Assembly (NCBI RefSeq): GCF_000213785.1
Contig: NC_015557.1
Coordinates: forward strand, 868,001-932,000
Reading direction: 5' to 3'
DNA from: Hydrogenobaculum sp. 3684
Lineage (GTDB): Bacteria; Aquificota; Aquificia; Aquificales; Aquificaceae
DNA length: 64,000 nt
Positions within the stretch are counted from its first letter, which is position 1; each line of letters opens with the position of its first letter. The position numbers were made by a program, and so were the translations under genes. The notes below the pieces were generated by a model. It did not search any database. It saw nothing but the letters and a program-made list of their open reading frames with translations, and was not told where the DNA came from. Shown here in pieces: positions 1 through 7,165 of this stretch.

Positions 1-1054
1 TGCCTTCCAACTAGATGAAGGGGCTTTTGGCAAGCTAAATATAGACGGTGCTGTAAGTGGCTACTACCTTTACTCAAACAACGTACCTCCAAATTCTACT
101 CCTCCTCCTAATGGAGATAAGAAAAATCGTTACGATATATCAAACGCCCTTGTAAATATATCAAAACCAGACGGTGTAGTAAGGTTTACTATAGTAGCTG
201 GTGCTTACGCTTTTCCTACAGTAGGTGAAACCACGGCCAAAACCACCCAAAGCGGATATAACACAGATCTATACTCTGCTTTGCCCATAGCTTACTTGGA
301 GTTTGATCCAAATTCAAGCGTATCTATAAAAGCTGGTAAGCTTCCTACGATGATAGGATATGAGTCAGCTTTTACCTATCAAAACATAGATATCCAAAGA
401 AGCATACTTTGGGGTATGCAACCTGTAGTAAGTAGAGGTATTAGGTTTACTTACACAAAAGGTATCTTTTCAGGTAATATTGAACTAAACGATGGTTTTT
501 ACTCTGAGAACAAACTAGCTGTAGAAGGCTCTTTTAGTTTGGCTCCAAATCAAAACTCCTCTATAAGCTTTAACTTTATATATCCAGATAAAAGTACAAA
601 ACCAAACTCAACAGCCAATCCTGCCAACAAACAAGAGTATGAACTCACTGGTTCTTATACATTATCTAAATTTACATTTGCCTTTGATTCTATGTATGTA
701 CATGTGCCTACCGAGACAGATCCATCGGTGAATACTCAATCAAACCACGCTTTTGGTATAGCTGGTTATGCCACTTACAATATAAACGATGCATGGTCTT
801 TGAATGCGAGGACCGAGTATGATCAAGAAGGAAGCTCTGGCACCGATATAATGGGCTTTGGTCTTGGAGCTCACGTTTATTCTATCACTATAACACCAGA
901 ATACAAATATAAGCAATTTTTCATAAGACCTGAAGTATCTTATGTCCATATTACAAACGTAGCTTCAGCTTACTATTACACCTCACCATCTGATACTACA
1001 GCTACAAAAAATACTCAAATAAGGCTTGGTTTAGAAGCTGGATTTGTATTTTAA
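1..1054 (+). CDS. Beta-barrel outer-membrane porin, OmpL/Bbp2-like, 5' end outside window
   Basis: The frame is open from the first bases of the window to the TAA at 1052, so only the C-terminal part of about 350 residues is visible. It contains alternating hydrophobic and polar strands, many Tyr, Ser and Asn residues, and ends in ...GFVF, a terminal Phe as expected for a substrate of the outer-membrane assembly machinery. The pattern GKLPTMIGYES followed by an inner loop and GIRFTYTKG resembles the Bbp2/OmpL porin family. Role: passive channel in the outer membrane; the substrate cannot be told. A strong hairpin follows it. Its position beside Mo-uptake genes could suggest oxyanion entry, but that is inference only. 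Confidence 0.75.
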   Translation, partial: AFQLDEGAFGKLNIDGAVSGYYLYSNNVPPNSTPPPNGDKKNRYDISNALVNISKPDGVVRFTIVAGAYAFPTVGETTAKTTQSGYNTDLYSALPIAYLEFDPNSSVSIKAGKLPTMIGYESAFTYQNIDIQRSILWGMQPVVSRGIRFTYTKGIFSGNIELNDGFYSENKLAVEGSFSLAPNQNSSISFNFIYPDKSTKPNSTANPANKQEYELTGSYTLSKFTFAFDSMYVHVPTETDPSVNTQSNHAFGIAGYATYNINDAWSLNARTEYDQEGSSGTDIMGFGLGAHVYSITITPEYKYKQFFIRPEVSYVHITNVASAYYYTSPSDTTATKNTQIRLGLEAGFVF

Positions 1055-1081
1055 AAAACATGGGTGAATGAGTGAGGGAGT

Positions 1082-1138
1082 AAAAGATGGGCTTTTTTGA
1101 AGGTATAGAAATTAAGTCTTACCTTCAGACCATCTTTT
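1082..1138 (+). terminator. Two-tier hairpin, probable terminator of the porin gene
   Basis: The outer stem is AAAAGATGG (1082-1090) with CCATCTTTT (1130-1138). The inner stem is GAAGGTA (1099-1105) with TACCTTC (1120-1126). The right arm runs into TTTTCTTTT. It lies 28 bp after the porin stop, which fits an intrinsic terminator. Confidence 0.65.
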
Positions 1139-1168
1139 CTTTTAAAACCCAAGATATGATATATATCA

Positions 1169-1207
1169 TTGTATTTCTTAGAGCGTTATGTTAAACTATA
1201 CATAACG
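1169..1207 (+). promoter_or_regulatory. ModE-type operator overlapping a promoter
   Basis: CGTTATGT (1184-1191) and ACATAACG (1200-1207) form a perfect 8-bp inverted repeat with an 8-nt spacer, 24 bp in all. This is the layout and nearly the sequence of the enterobacterial ModE operator as I recall it. The site covers a possible -10 (TAAACT, 1192-1197) placed 17 nt after TTGTAT (1169-1174), so bound ModE would block RNA polymerase. A ModE gene starts 270 bp downstream. The promoter points to the porin relic at 1249 and possibly on to the mod genes. A perfect palindrome, ATGATATATATCAT, lies just upstream at 1156-1169. Confidence 0.7.
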
Positions 1208-1248
1208 AAAGATTAAAGTACTTTAAAGTATATTTAGGAGGAAAAACA

Positions 1249-1440
1249 ATGAGGTACAAAGTAGGTAGTAGTATTTTGCTTTTTAGTGGGTTATATATAT
1301 TAAGCCATAACGCCGATGCGATCTTGCTAAAAGCTTCAAACGATGAGTTTGCACAATTCAAGACATATCCTACACAATGGTAAGGAAATGCAAACGTGGG
1401 TTAGAGGCCACAAGGGTAGTCTTTTTGGGACTATACGTTG
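1249..1440 (+). pseudogene. Decayed porin gene fragment
   Basis: An AGGAGG ribosome binding site (1236-1241) precedes an ATG opening a 44-codon frame that stops at 1381. The start encodes a signal peptide ending ...NADA, followed by ILLKASNDEFA. This matches the mature N-terminus of the intact porin at 16072 (IVLKANDNEFANVG). Just after the stop, another frame contains NANVG, so the similarity continues across a frameshift before fading. It is best read as the truncated, frameshifted start of a porin gene. Its expression signals, including the ModE-type operator, look intact, and the short frame could still be translated. Confidence 0.6.
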
Positions 1441-1463
1441 GCTTTGAGGACGGTATTTTAATA

Positions 1464-1469
1464 TAAAAT
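1464..1469 (+). promoter_or_regulatory. -10 box just upstream of modE
   Basis: TAAAAT ends 7 nt before the ATG at 1477 and there is no Shine-Dalgarno sequence. This fits a leaderless or nearly leaderless modE mRNA, like several other first genes in the window. Confidence 0.45.
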
Positions 1470-1476
1470 ATTGCTT

Positions 1477-2268
1477 ATGATAGAAATTAAAGGTGATATC
1501 TTTATAAACAAAGACGGTGAAGGTTTCTTTGGACAAGGTCGTTATAAGCTTTTAAAGCTTATAGACAAATACGGTTCTATATCAAAAGCTGCAAAAGAGA
1601 TGAAGATGAGCTATAAAGCAGCTTGGGACCATATACAGTCTATAAATAACTTAGCCCAAGAGCCTGTTGTTTATACAAAAGCTGGTGGTAAAGATGGTGG
1701 GCAAACTATACTTACACCATACGGCAAAAGACTTCTTAAGCATTATGAGCGTATTCAAGAAGAATACCAAAAGTTTTTGGAGCTTTTAAAAGAAGAAGAG
1801 TTAGAAAGTTTATACGTTATAAGGAGATTAGATATGAAATTGTCCGCAAGGAATCAGCTTCTTGGAAAAGTAAGCGCTGTAGAAAAAGCCCAAGCGGTTT
1901 CAGAGGTTGTAATCTCAATAAGAAACGGCGCCACAATAAAGTCTGTAATAACTACAGAAGCGGTAGATACCATAGACTTAAAACCTGGTAAAGACGTGGT
2001 GGCTATTGTAAAGTCCTCTGATGTTATACTGGGAGTAGGGGAGGAAGTAGAAAAACTATATCCATTGAGCGTAAGAAACATCTTAAAAGGTGACGTCAAA
2101 CAGATAGTGGAATCTGATGTAAATAGCCTTGTAAAAGTAGACATAGGAGCTGAGCTTACCATTAGCTCTGTAATCACTACAGAGTCTTTGAAAGAGCTTG
2201 GTATAAAAGAGGGCTCTTCGGTTTATGTCATAATAAAAGCCTCAAACGTAATGATTTATGTAATTTAG
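1477..2268 (+). CDS. modE: Molybdate-responsive transcription regulator ModE
   Basis: About 263 residues. Residues 1-110 form a winged helix-turn-helix of the ModE/LysR N-terminal type (SISKAAKEMKMSYKAAWDHI). This is followed by two Mop (molbindin) repeats, about 120-190 and 195-263, each with an ...ISxRNGATIKSVITTE or ELTISSVITTES type core that binds molybdate or tungstate at the dimer interface. That is the complete ModE architecture. A TTG six bases earlier is in frame, but ATG at 1477 is preferred. modA follows after 11 bp. The operator at 1184-1207 is a likely target. As in E. coli, it probably represses transporter genes when Mo is sufficient. Confidence 0.9.
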   Translation: MIEIKGDIFINKDGEGFFGQGRYKLLKLIDKYGSISKAAKEMKMSYKAAWDHIQSINNLAQEPVVYTKAGGKDGGQTILTPYGKRLLKHYERIQEEYQKFLELLKEEELESLYVIRRLDMKLSARNQLLGKVSAVEKAQAVSEVVISIRNGATIKSVITTEAVDTIDLKPGKDVVAIVKSSDVILGVGEEVEKLYPLSVRNILKGDVKQIVESDVNSLVKVDIGAELTISSVITTESLKELGIKEGSSVYVIIKASNVMIYVI

Positions 2269-2279
2269 GAGATGATTTT

Positions 2280-3014
2280 ATGAAAAAGTTTATAGTTTTT
2301 GGGCTTTTAGCAAGCAAAATAGTCTTTGGTGCTACAATTACAGTGGCAGCTGCTGCTGATCTTAGATTTGTATTGCAAGATTTGACAGCACTTTATGAGA
2401 AAGAATATCCTCAAGACAAATTAAAGTTTATATACGGAGCTTCTGGTAACTTTTACAATCAAATAAGGGCTGGTTATCCTATAGATGTATTTATGTCTGC
2501 GGATACACATTTTCCTGAGCTTCTTTATAAACAAGGTTTATCTTACAAACCAAGAGCTTACGCCATAGGCAAACTTGCTCTTTTTACCACAAAAAATATA
2601 GATGTGGATAATCCAAAACTTGCTTTCTTAAAAGCTCAAAAAGTGGCTATAGCAAGTCCAAGAGTAGCCCCTTACGGGGTTGCTGGTATATCTACACTTC
2701 ATTGTTATCATGTGTACAACGAGGTTAAAGATAAAATAATTTTCGGTGAAAATATAATCCAAACTACTCAGTTTGTAGCTTCTAAAAATGCAGATGTGGG
2801 ACTTGTTTCTTATTCTCTTATCTTGGCACCACAGCTTCATAGTAAGGGTAAATTTTACCTTATACCTCAAGCTTGCTATAAACCTATCGTACAAGGCGCT
2901 GCTGTAATAAAATCAACAAAAGATAAAAACGCTGCCATGAGATTTTTTAACTTTTTATATTCCCAGGAAGCGATAGGCATCTGGAAATCTTTTGGATACG
3001 GCATACCAAGATGA
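2280..3014 (+). CDS. modA: Molybdate ABC transporter, periplasmic binding protein
   Basis: The 244-residue protein starts with a cleavable signal peptide (MKKFIVFGLLASKIVFG) and then the ModA core: VAAAADLRFVLQDL, the GASGNFYNQIRAGYPIDVFMSAD segment whose Ser and backbone contacts bind the oxyanion, and VAIASPRVAPYG near the second lobe. It delivers molybdate (or tungstate) to ModB. A GGAG ribosome binding site overlaps the spacer after modE. The stop overlaps the modB start as ATGA, giving translational coupling. Confidence 0.92.
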   Translation: MKKFIVFGLLASKIVFGATITVAAAADLRFVLQDLTALYEKEYPQDKLKFIYGASGNFYNQIRAGYPIDVFMSADTHFPELLYKQGLSYKPRAYAIGKLALFTTKNIDVDNPKLAFLKAQKVAIASPRVAPYGVAGISTLHCYHVYNEVKDKIIFGENIIQTTQFVASKNADVGLVSYSLILAPQLHSKGKFYLIPQACYKPIVQGAAVIKSTKDKNAAMRFFNFLYSQEAIGIWKSFGYGIPR

Positions 3015-3670
3015 TAGATTACAGCCCTTTTTTGATAAGCTTTGAAGTGGCTATATCCACTACGATAGTCCTCGGCGTGGTGGGAATTTTTATATCCTAT
3101 TTTTTAGCTTTTAGTAAAAGCGTATTGGCAGATATCGTAGAACCTTTTATCATGAGCCCTTTGGTGCTTCCTCCCACTGTGCTTGGGTTTTATATCATGT
3201 ATATATTTGGGCTTCAAAGCCCATTGGGAAGGTTGTTAAACAACATTGGTATACATCTTCTTTTTAACTTTAACGGTCTTCTTTTGGGTTCTATCATATA
3301 CAGCTTGCCTTTCGCTGTTTCTCCGGTAGTGTCAGGCTTTAGATCTGTGCCAAAATCTATCATAGAAGCCTCTTATACACTTGGAAAATCAAAGTTTTAC
3401 ACGCTTCTAAAAGTTATAATACCAAACTCCAAATATTCTATAATAAGTGCTTTGGTGCTTGTATTTTCTCATACCATCGGTGAGTTTGGCGTTGTGCTTA
3501 TGGTAGGGGGTGATATTCCTGGTAAAACTAGGACCGCTTCTATAGCTATATTTGATTATGTACAAGAACTAAACTATAAACAAGCAAACATCACAGCTTT
3601 GATACTCTTTGCAATAGCTATGAGTACACTTATTTTTTTACAAATTTTAAAAAGGTTTCAAGAAAGATGA
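3011..3670 (+). CDS. modB: Molybdate ABC transporter, permease subunit
   Basis: The 219-residue membrane protein has about five or six hydrophobic segments. It has the cytoplasmic EAA loop (EASYTLGKSKFYTLLKVIIP), which docks on the ATPase, and a GEFGVVLMVGGDIPGKT region typical of ModB. It forms the inner-membrane channel. It overlaps modA and modC by 4 bp each (ATGA), so the three transporter genes are one translational unit. Confidence 0.92.
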   Translation: MIDYSPFLISFEVAISTTIVLGVVGIFISYFLAFSKSVLADIVEPFIMSPLVLPPTVLGFYIMYIFGLQSPLGRLLNNIGIHLLFNFNGLLLGSIIYSLPFAVSPVVSGFRSVPKSIIEASYTLGKSKFYTLLKVIIPNSKYSIISALVLVFSHTIGEFGVVLMVGGDIPGKTRTASIAIFDYVQELNYKQANITALILFAIAMSTLIFLQILKRFQER

Positions 3671-4296
3671 TGGAAATAAGTATTGAAACAAAGTTTTTTA
3701 AATTTGAAATCAACCTTTCTAAAAGCCAAATACTTGGTATAGTAGGCCCTTCTGGCATTGGTAAAACCACAACCTTAAGAGCAATAGCCGGTTTAGAAGA
3801 AGCTAAGGGTAAGATTGTAGTTGATGGTGAGGTATGGCTTGATAAAAATTTATCTTTAGCTCCCAAGAAGCGCTCTATAGGATTTGTATTTCAAGATTTT
3901 GCACTTTTCCCAAATATGAGCGTGCTTGAGAATGTAGCTTATGCCTCTTCAAAAGAAAATGCTTTAGAGATTTTAAAAGCTTTTAACATAGAACATCTAA
4001 AAGATAAACGCCCAAATAAACTATCGGGTGGCGAGCGTCAAAGGGTGGCAATAGCAAGAGCTATAGCAAGAGCTCCAAAAGTTTTACTTATGGATGAGCC
4101 TTTTTCAGCCCTTGATAGAAAAACAAAGCATTTTATTCAAGATAAGATATTGGAATTTTCAAAGATGCATAAGTTTTATACAATATTTGTAGCTCATGAT
4201 CTTACAGATGTTGTAAGATTATCTGATTTAGTTTTTTCAGTGGAAGATCAAAAGCTTTTATCCAAAGAAGAGTTTGAAGAATATTCTTTAATGTAA
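3667..4296 (+). CDS. modC: Molybdate ABC transporter ATPase, short form
   Basis: The 209 residues contain Walker A (GPSGIGKTT, about 29-37), the Q-loop (FVFQDFALFP), the signature LSGGERQR, Walker B (KVLLMDEPFSALD) and the switch His (VAHDL). It energises ModAB transport. At 209 residues it is a bare nucleotide-binding domain: the C-terminal TOBE/Mop domain that gives many ModC proteins about 350 residues is missing. A separate Mop-domain gene lies downstream at 4954. Two in-frame ATGs (3667, 3670) are possible. The stop codon lies inside the first of the NifA-type sites. Confidence 0.9.
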   Translation: MMEISIETKFFKFEINLSKSQILGIVGPSGIGKTTTLRAIAGLEEAKGKIVVDGEVWLDKNLSLAPKKRSIGFVFQDFALFPNMSVLENVAYASSKENALEILKAFNIEHLKDKRPNKLSGGERQRVAIARAIARAPKVLLMDEPFSALDRKTKHFIQDKILEFSKMHKFYTIFVAHDLTDVVRLSDLVFSVEDQKLLSKEEFEEYSLM

Positions 4297-4356
4297 AAAA
4301 TATTACATTATTGTAATAACTATAACAATTGTTATATGGTTGTAAATTTCATTACA
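4292..4356 (+). promoter_or_regulatory. Three NifA-type upstream activator sites (TGT-N10-ACA)
   Basis: Three exact TGT-N10-ACA elements occur at 4292-4307, 4312-4327 and 4341-4356, each itself largely palindromic. They lie about 60-110 bp upstream of a -24/-12 promoter, the usual place for NifA enhancer sites. The first begins at the modC stop codon. The following genes are nifW and nifZ relics, which supports reading them as nitrogen-fixation control sites. Confidence 0.75.
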
Positions 4357-4402
4357 ATCTTATAAAAACCTTATATAGCAATGCATTTTCTAGAATTGAT
4401 AA

Positions 4403-4418
4403 TGGCATGACAATTGCT
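4403..4418 (+). promoter_or_regulatory. Sigma-54 (-24/-12) promoter of the nifW-nifZ unit
   Basis: TGGCAT-N5-TTGCT matches the RpoN consensus TGGCAC-N5-TTGCW with one change. The invariant GG (4404-4405) and GC (4416-4417) are separated by the canonical 10 nt. Transcription would start near 4428-4430, about 17 nt before the nifW ATG. The NifA-type sites lie just upstream. Confidence 0.75.
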
Positions 4419-4445
4419 AAATAACATATGAAAGGAGGTGAGTGT

Positions 4446-4763
4446 ATGAGTTTGTTTGAAGATATAAAAAAGCTAAGTAGCGCAGAAGAATTTTTTGATT
4501 ATTTCAAGATACCCTATGAAGAGCATATATTAAAACCTTTTAGACTACATATTTTACAAAAGTTTAAAGTTTATATAGATTCTTTATCTGTATCCTCTGA
4601 AGAAGAAGCCTATTAGAAGATGATAGATTTCTTAGTAAAAGCTTATTCGGATTTTCAAAGCACTGATAGTCCGTTCAAAGAAAGGCTGTTTAAAGTACAT
4701 CAAGATGTAGTAAAACCAAATGTTGTCTTTGAGGTTGGTTTAAATGATAGAGCCAAAGTTTAA
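4446..4763 (+). pseudogene. nifW: nifW interrupted by an in-frame TAG
   Basis: A strong AAAGGAGGTGA site precedes ATG 4446. The reading frame begins LKKLSSAEEFF-like (IKKLSSAEEFFDYFKIPY) and has the RLHILQKF motif typical of the nitrogenase stabilising protein NifW. A TAG at 4614-4616 stops it after 56 residues. The same frame then continues without other stops to the TAA at 4761: FLVKAYSDFQ, PFKERLFKV, matching the usual NifW C-terminus. Read through, the protein would be about 105 residues, the normal family length. It is one substitution away from intact, so the lesion is recent, recoded, or a sequencing error. It overlaps nifZ by 20 bp. Confidence 0.8.
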
Positions 4764-4991
4764 AGTGGGTGATATTGTAAAAACCAAGAAAAAATAAGAA
4801 ATGACGGCACATTCCCAGTGTTACCCTGGGGTGAGCTACTTCTACCAAAAGGCGCTGAAGGAGTGGTGATAGACATAGGTAGATTTTTGCAAACACAAGT
4901 GGTGTATGTGGTAAATTTTTTAGAGAATGGTAAAATAGTGGGGTGTTTGGAGCATGAGCTTGAAGCCTGTAACGAAATATACTCTATTTAA
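4744..4991 (+). pseudogene. nifZ: nifZ with a one-base frameshift in an A6 run
   Basis: ATG 4744 opens IEPKFKVGDIV and then stops at TAA 4795, right after six A (4789-4794). Adding one A restores the frame: RNDGTFPVLPWGELL, GVVIDIGRFLQ, VYVVNFLENGKIVGC and an end at 4989-4991. This is the whole NifZ pattern (NDGT-P, GxLL, GxFLQ, VGC). NifZ acts in maturation of the nitrogenase P-cluster. With nifW it is the second damaged gene under the sigma-54 promoter. A sequencing indel, transcript slippage on the A run, or true decay are all possible. Confidence 0.8.
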
Positions 4992-5181
4992 GGGTGTTGT
5001 AACAGATTTAGACGTAGGTGAATTTAGAGCTTCTATAATGGTAAAGTTCAAAAATTTAGAGCTTTCAGCCGTTATACCAAAGAAAATGGTTACAGAATGG
5101 GGATTAAAAATTGGCGACAAAGTGATGGTCCACATAGAAGAAGGGGGCGGTATATATATTTACAAAAACAAACTTACATAA
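4954..5181 (+). CDS. Single Mop/TOBE-domain molybdate-binding protein
   Basis: The 75-residue protein is one TOBE/Mop-like beta domain: YTLFKGVVTDLDVGEF, LELSAVIPKKMV, WGLKIGDKVMVHI, similar to ModC C-termini and molbindins. It starts inside the 3' end of nifZ in another frame, so it is coupled to it. It may store Mo in the cytoplasm or act as the detached regulatory domain of the short ModC; both are inference. The frame is intact, unlike its two upstream neighbours. Confidence 0.65.
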   Translation: MSLKPVTKYTLFKGVVTDLDVGEFRASIMVKFKNLELSAVIPKKMVTEWGLKIGDKVMVHIEEGGGIYIYKNKLT

Positions 5182-5192
5182 TATATAAGAGG

Positions 5193-5954
5193 ATGGTAAA
5201 TTGTATAAAGTTATATGACGATGGAAATCATAAGTTTATATTGTTAAAAGGCATGAGACTTAGCGGAGATTATATATGGACCAACGAGTATATGATTGTA
5301 GAGAAAAACTATGCAGTTTTAATAGACCCAGGCAGTATATATTCATTTTTCCAAGTTTACGATTCAATACTTGATTATGTTAGTTCTGATGATATAAAAA
5401 TTGTATTTTATTCTCACCAAGATCCCGATTTAGCTTCCGGTATAACTATGCTTATGGCAAATACTAAAGCAGATGTGTACATATCTAAACTATGGAAAAG
5501 ATTTATATCTCACTTCGGCATAAAAGATATGACTAAAATAAAAGAAATTCCTGATAATGGTATGAGTATAATCCTACCTAGCGGTAATGAAATTGAGTTT
5601 ATACCAGCCCATTTCCTTCACAGTGTAGGAAATTTCTCCCTTTACGATAAAAAATCTGGTATTTTGTTTAGTGGAGATATAGGAGCCTCTATTGTCACGA
5701 ACGAAGAAGAAGGTATATTTGTGGAAGATTTTGATGAACATTTACCAAAAATGGAATCTTTTCATAAAATATACATGCAAAGCAATATAGTCTGTAGAAG
5801 ATGGGTAGAACAAGTAAGGAAAAGAAATGTAAATATGATAGCTCCACAGCATGGAAAGATATTTAAGGGAGAAAATGTAAACAAATTTTTAAACTGGCTA
5901 TATCAACTTCGATGCGGTTTAGATATTTTAGATGACATATATCCAAAAGCTTAA
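5193..5954 (+). CDS. Metallo-beta-lactamase-fold diiron protein, ODP type
   Basis: About 253 residues. It has the metal ligands of flavodiiron-type beta-lactamase folds: SHQDPD (HxDxD), AHFLHS, FSGDIG and APQHGK. There is no flavodoxin domain, which fits the oxygen-binding diiron protein (ODP) family. ODP proteins bind or reduce O2 and often occur near chemotaxis or nitrogen-fixation genes. Here the gene follows the nif relics by 11 bp. ATG 5193 is the likely start, although the AAGAGG stretch sits directly against it. A longer frame to 5097 overlaps the Mop gene and is unlikely. Confidence 0.7.
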   Translation: MVNCIKLYDDGNHKFILLKGMRLSGDYIWTNEYMIVEKNYAVLIDPGSIYSFFQVYDSILDYVSSDDIKIVFYSHQDPDLASGITMLMANTKADVYISKLWKRFISHFGIKDMTKIKEIPDNGMSIILPSGNEIEFIPAHFLHSVGNFSLYDKKSGILFSGDIGASIVTNEEEGIFVEDFDEHLPKMESFHKIYMQSNIVCRRWVEQVRKRNVNMIAPQHGKIFKGENVNKFLNWLYQLRCGLDILDDIYPKA

Positions 5955-6015
5955 ACTAAATCATTTATCCTTAAAAGCCACTATTCTACCATATTTCATC
6001 AAAATTATAAAATCG

Positions 6016-6374
6016 CTATAATGTGTATATACCAAAAGGAGCGGTTATTACTAACGACGGCTTAAGGCTTTCTATGGTTTCCAAATTTGTAACATGAGGA
6101 TTACCTATGTCCACAGTTTTATTTATAAAATTCGGATCTTCTTTTAAGATAAGATTACCGGCAAAAAACGGTATAGCCTTTCTATTCATTCCAGGATATC
6201 CTACTATACCATCTTGAGCTTTTAGCATAAAACAAAAAGGTAAAGCCATGGGAAACAATACGGCGTATTTTAAGTTTTGACCTGTGAATTTGTTGGCGTT
6301 GATAGTTCAGGTTTTTTAGAGCAAGATATCAAAATCAACGGCACCAAAAGAAAAGAAAGCTTTCTTATACTCAT
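6016..6374 (-). pseudogene. Broken periplasmic-binding lipoprotein gene (PBP/FecB-like)
   Basis: ATG 6374 overlaps the stop of the ModA-like gene as ATGA. It encodes a lipoprotein signal with lipobox (LILISC) but ends at a TAA after about 35 residues. A shift of one frame continues with LKYAVLFPMALPF, VGYPGMNRKAIPF and TNLETIESLKPSLVI, the N-terminal lobe of the metal-chelate/iron-siderophore binding-protein family. It then ends near 6016 with no second lobe. So it is both frameshifted and truncated. In Mo clusters such proteins can serve a second molybdate/tungstate importer; that link is inference. Confidence 0.6.
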
Positions 6375-7006
6375 AACCCATACTCCTTAAAGATATTTTT
6401 TGCAAACTCGCTATTTGTTATAAAATCAAACAACAAAATAGCCTCATTTGTTCTGTTAACAATCACACCTGCCTGCTCTATTGGTTTGTAGTAAGAAATG
6501 TCCAATTCAAAATAGTTTTCTGATTTTAGATTTGCCAGCACAAAAGAAAGAGGCAAAAACGCCAAGTCAGTTTTTCTATCTTTATGGATTTTCAAAACCT
6601 CTTTTGGATTTCTACCAAATATAAGCTTATGTTCGTCTAATAGGTTTGTATTTTTCAGAAATTCGTAAGTAGCTCTTCCATAAGGTGCAACACTGGGGTC
6701 TGGTATAGCAATAAGATGTGCTTTTTCTATATCTTCTAAAGATGGTTTTTTATCAAAAGCAAACAAACAAAGTCTTCCTCTGGCGTATATCCTCAAGTCA
6801 GAGCCTATGCCAAGGTCAACTAATTCTTTAGCGGATTCTATATCTGCAGCTAAAAATATATCATAAGGCTTTTCAGCTGAACTTATGAGCGAGCGTTGAT
6901 AAACTAGGCAGTTTTCTCCTATTGTTACAATAGTTGGAATATTTGCAGCAACGGTTATCTTATCAATTATTCCTTCTAAGTTTGGTGCACACGCTAAATT
7001 TACCAT
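6371..7006 (-). CDS. ModA-like solute-binding protein without a signal peptide
   Basis: The 211 residues have the ModA fold pattern: PYDIFLAADIESAKELV, IYARGRLCLFAF, LIAIPDPSVAPYGRATYEFL and IEQAGVIVN near the end. The typical export signal is absent: the protein starts MVNLACAPNLEGI, directly with the mature domain, after a good GGAGG site. It would stay in the cytoplasm unless a start further upstream was lost. It precedes the broken binding-lipoprotein gene (ATGA overlap) and faces the modABC unit. It may be a cytoplasmic Mo/W-binding protein or a decaying paralogue. The oxyanion-binding region is less conserved than in modA at 2280. Confidence 0.7.
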   Translation of the reverse strand: MVNLACAPNLEGIIDKITVAANIPTIVTIGENCLVYQRSLISSAEKPYDIFLAADIESAKELVDLGIGSDLRIYARGRLCLFAFDKKPSLEDIEKAHLIAIPDPSVAPYGRATYEFLKNTNLLDEHKLIFGRNPKEVLKIHKDRKTDLAFLPLSFVLANLKSENYFELDISYYKPIEQAGVIVNRTNEAILLFDFITNSEFAKNIFKEYGL

Positions 7007-7020
7007 ATCTTACCTCCTAT

Positions 7021-7101
7021 CAACAACTTTTGTTGTATAAAAAGTTAGCATATCTAAACCGAACTATATTTTAGTATATAGCGCTTTTTGAAAAATGTCA
7101 A
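7021..7101 (-). promoter_or_regulatory. Promoter and leader inverted repeat of the ModA-like gene
   Basis: On the minus strand, TTGACA (7101-7096) and TATACT (7078-7073) are 17 nt apart, a near-consensus promoter. Transcription would start near 7066, leaving a leader of about 60 nt. Within it CAACAA-CTT-TTGTTG (7021-7035) forms a 6-bp inverted repeat just before the ribosome binding site, a possible operator or translational control hairpin. Confidence 0.6.
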
Positions 7102-7165
7102 CATCAATATATATGCTAAAATATAAAGATTTATAGCATAAGATTTATATCATAGATAGATAATA

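Noticed and set aside
4786-4800. Programmed -1 ribosomal frameshifting in nifZ
   Set aside because: The site is G-AAA-AAA-T, not a perfect slippery heptamer, and no stimulatory stem-loop was seen; decay, slippage or an indel are simpler, though not excluded.
5097-5192. N-terminal extension of the ODP gene into the Mop gene
   Set aside because: The extension is the Mop gene read in another frame and is not part of the beta-lactamase fold; ATG 5193 fits the family start.
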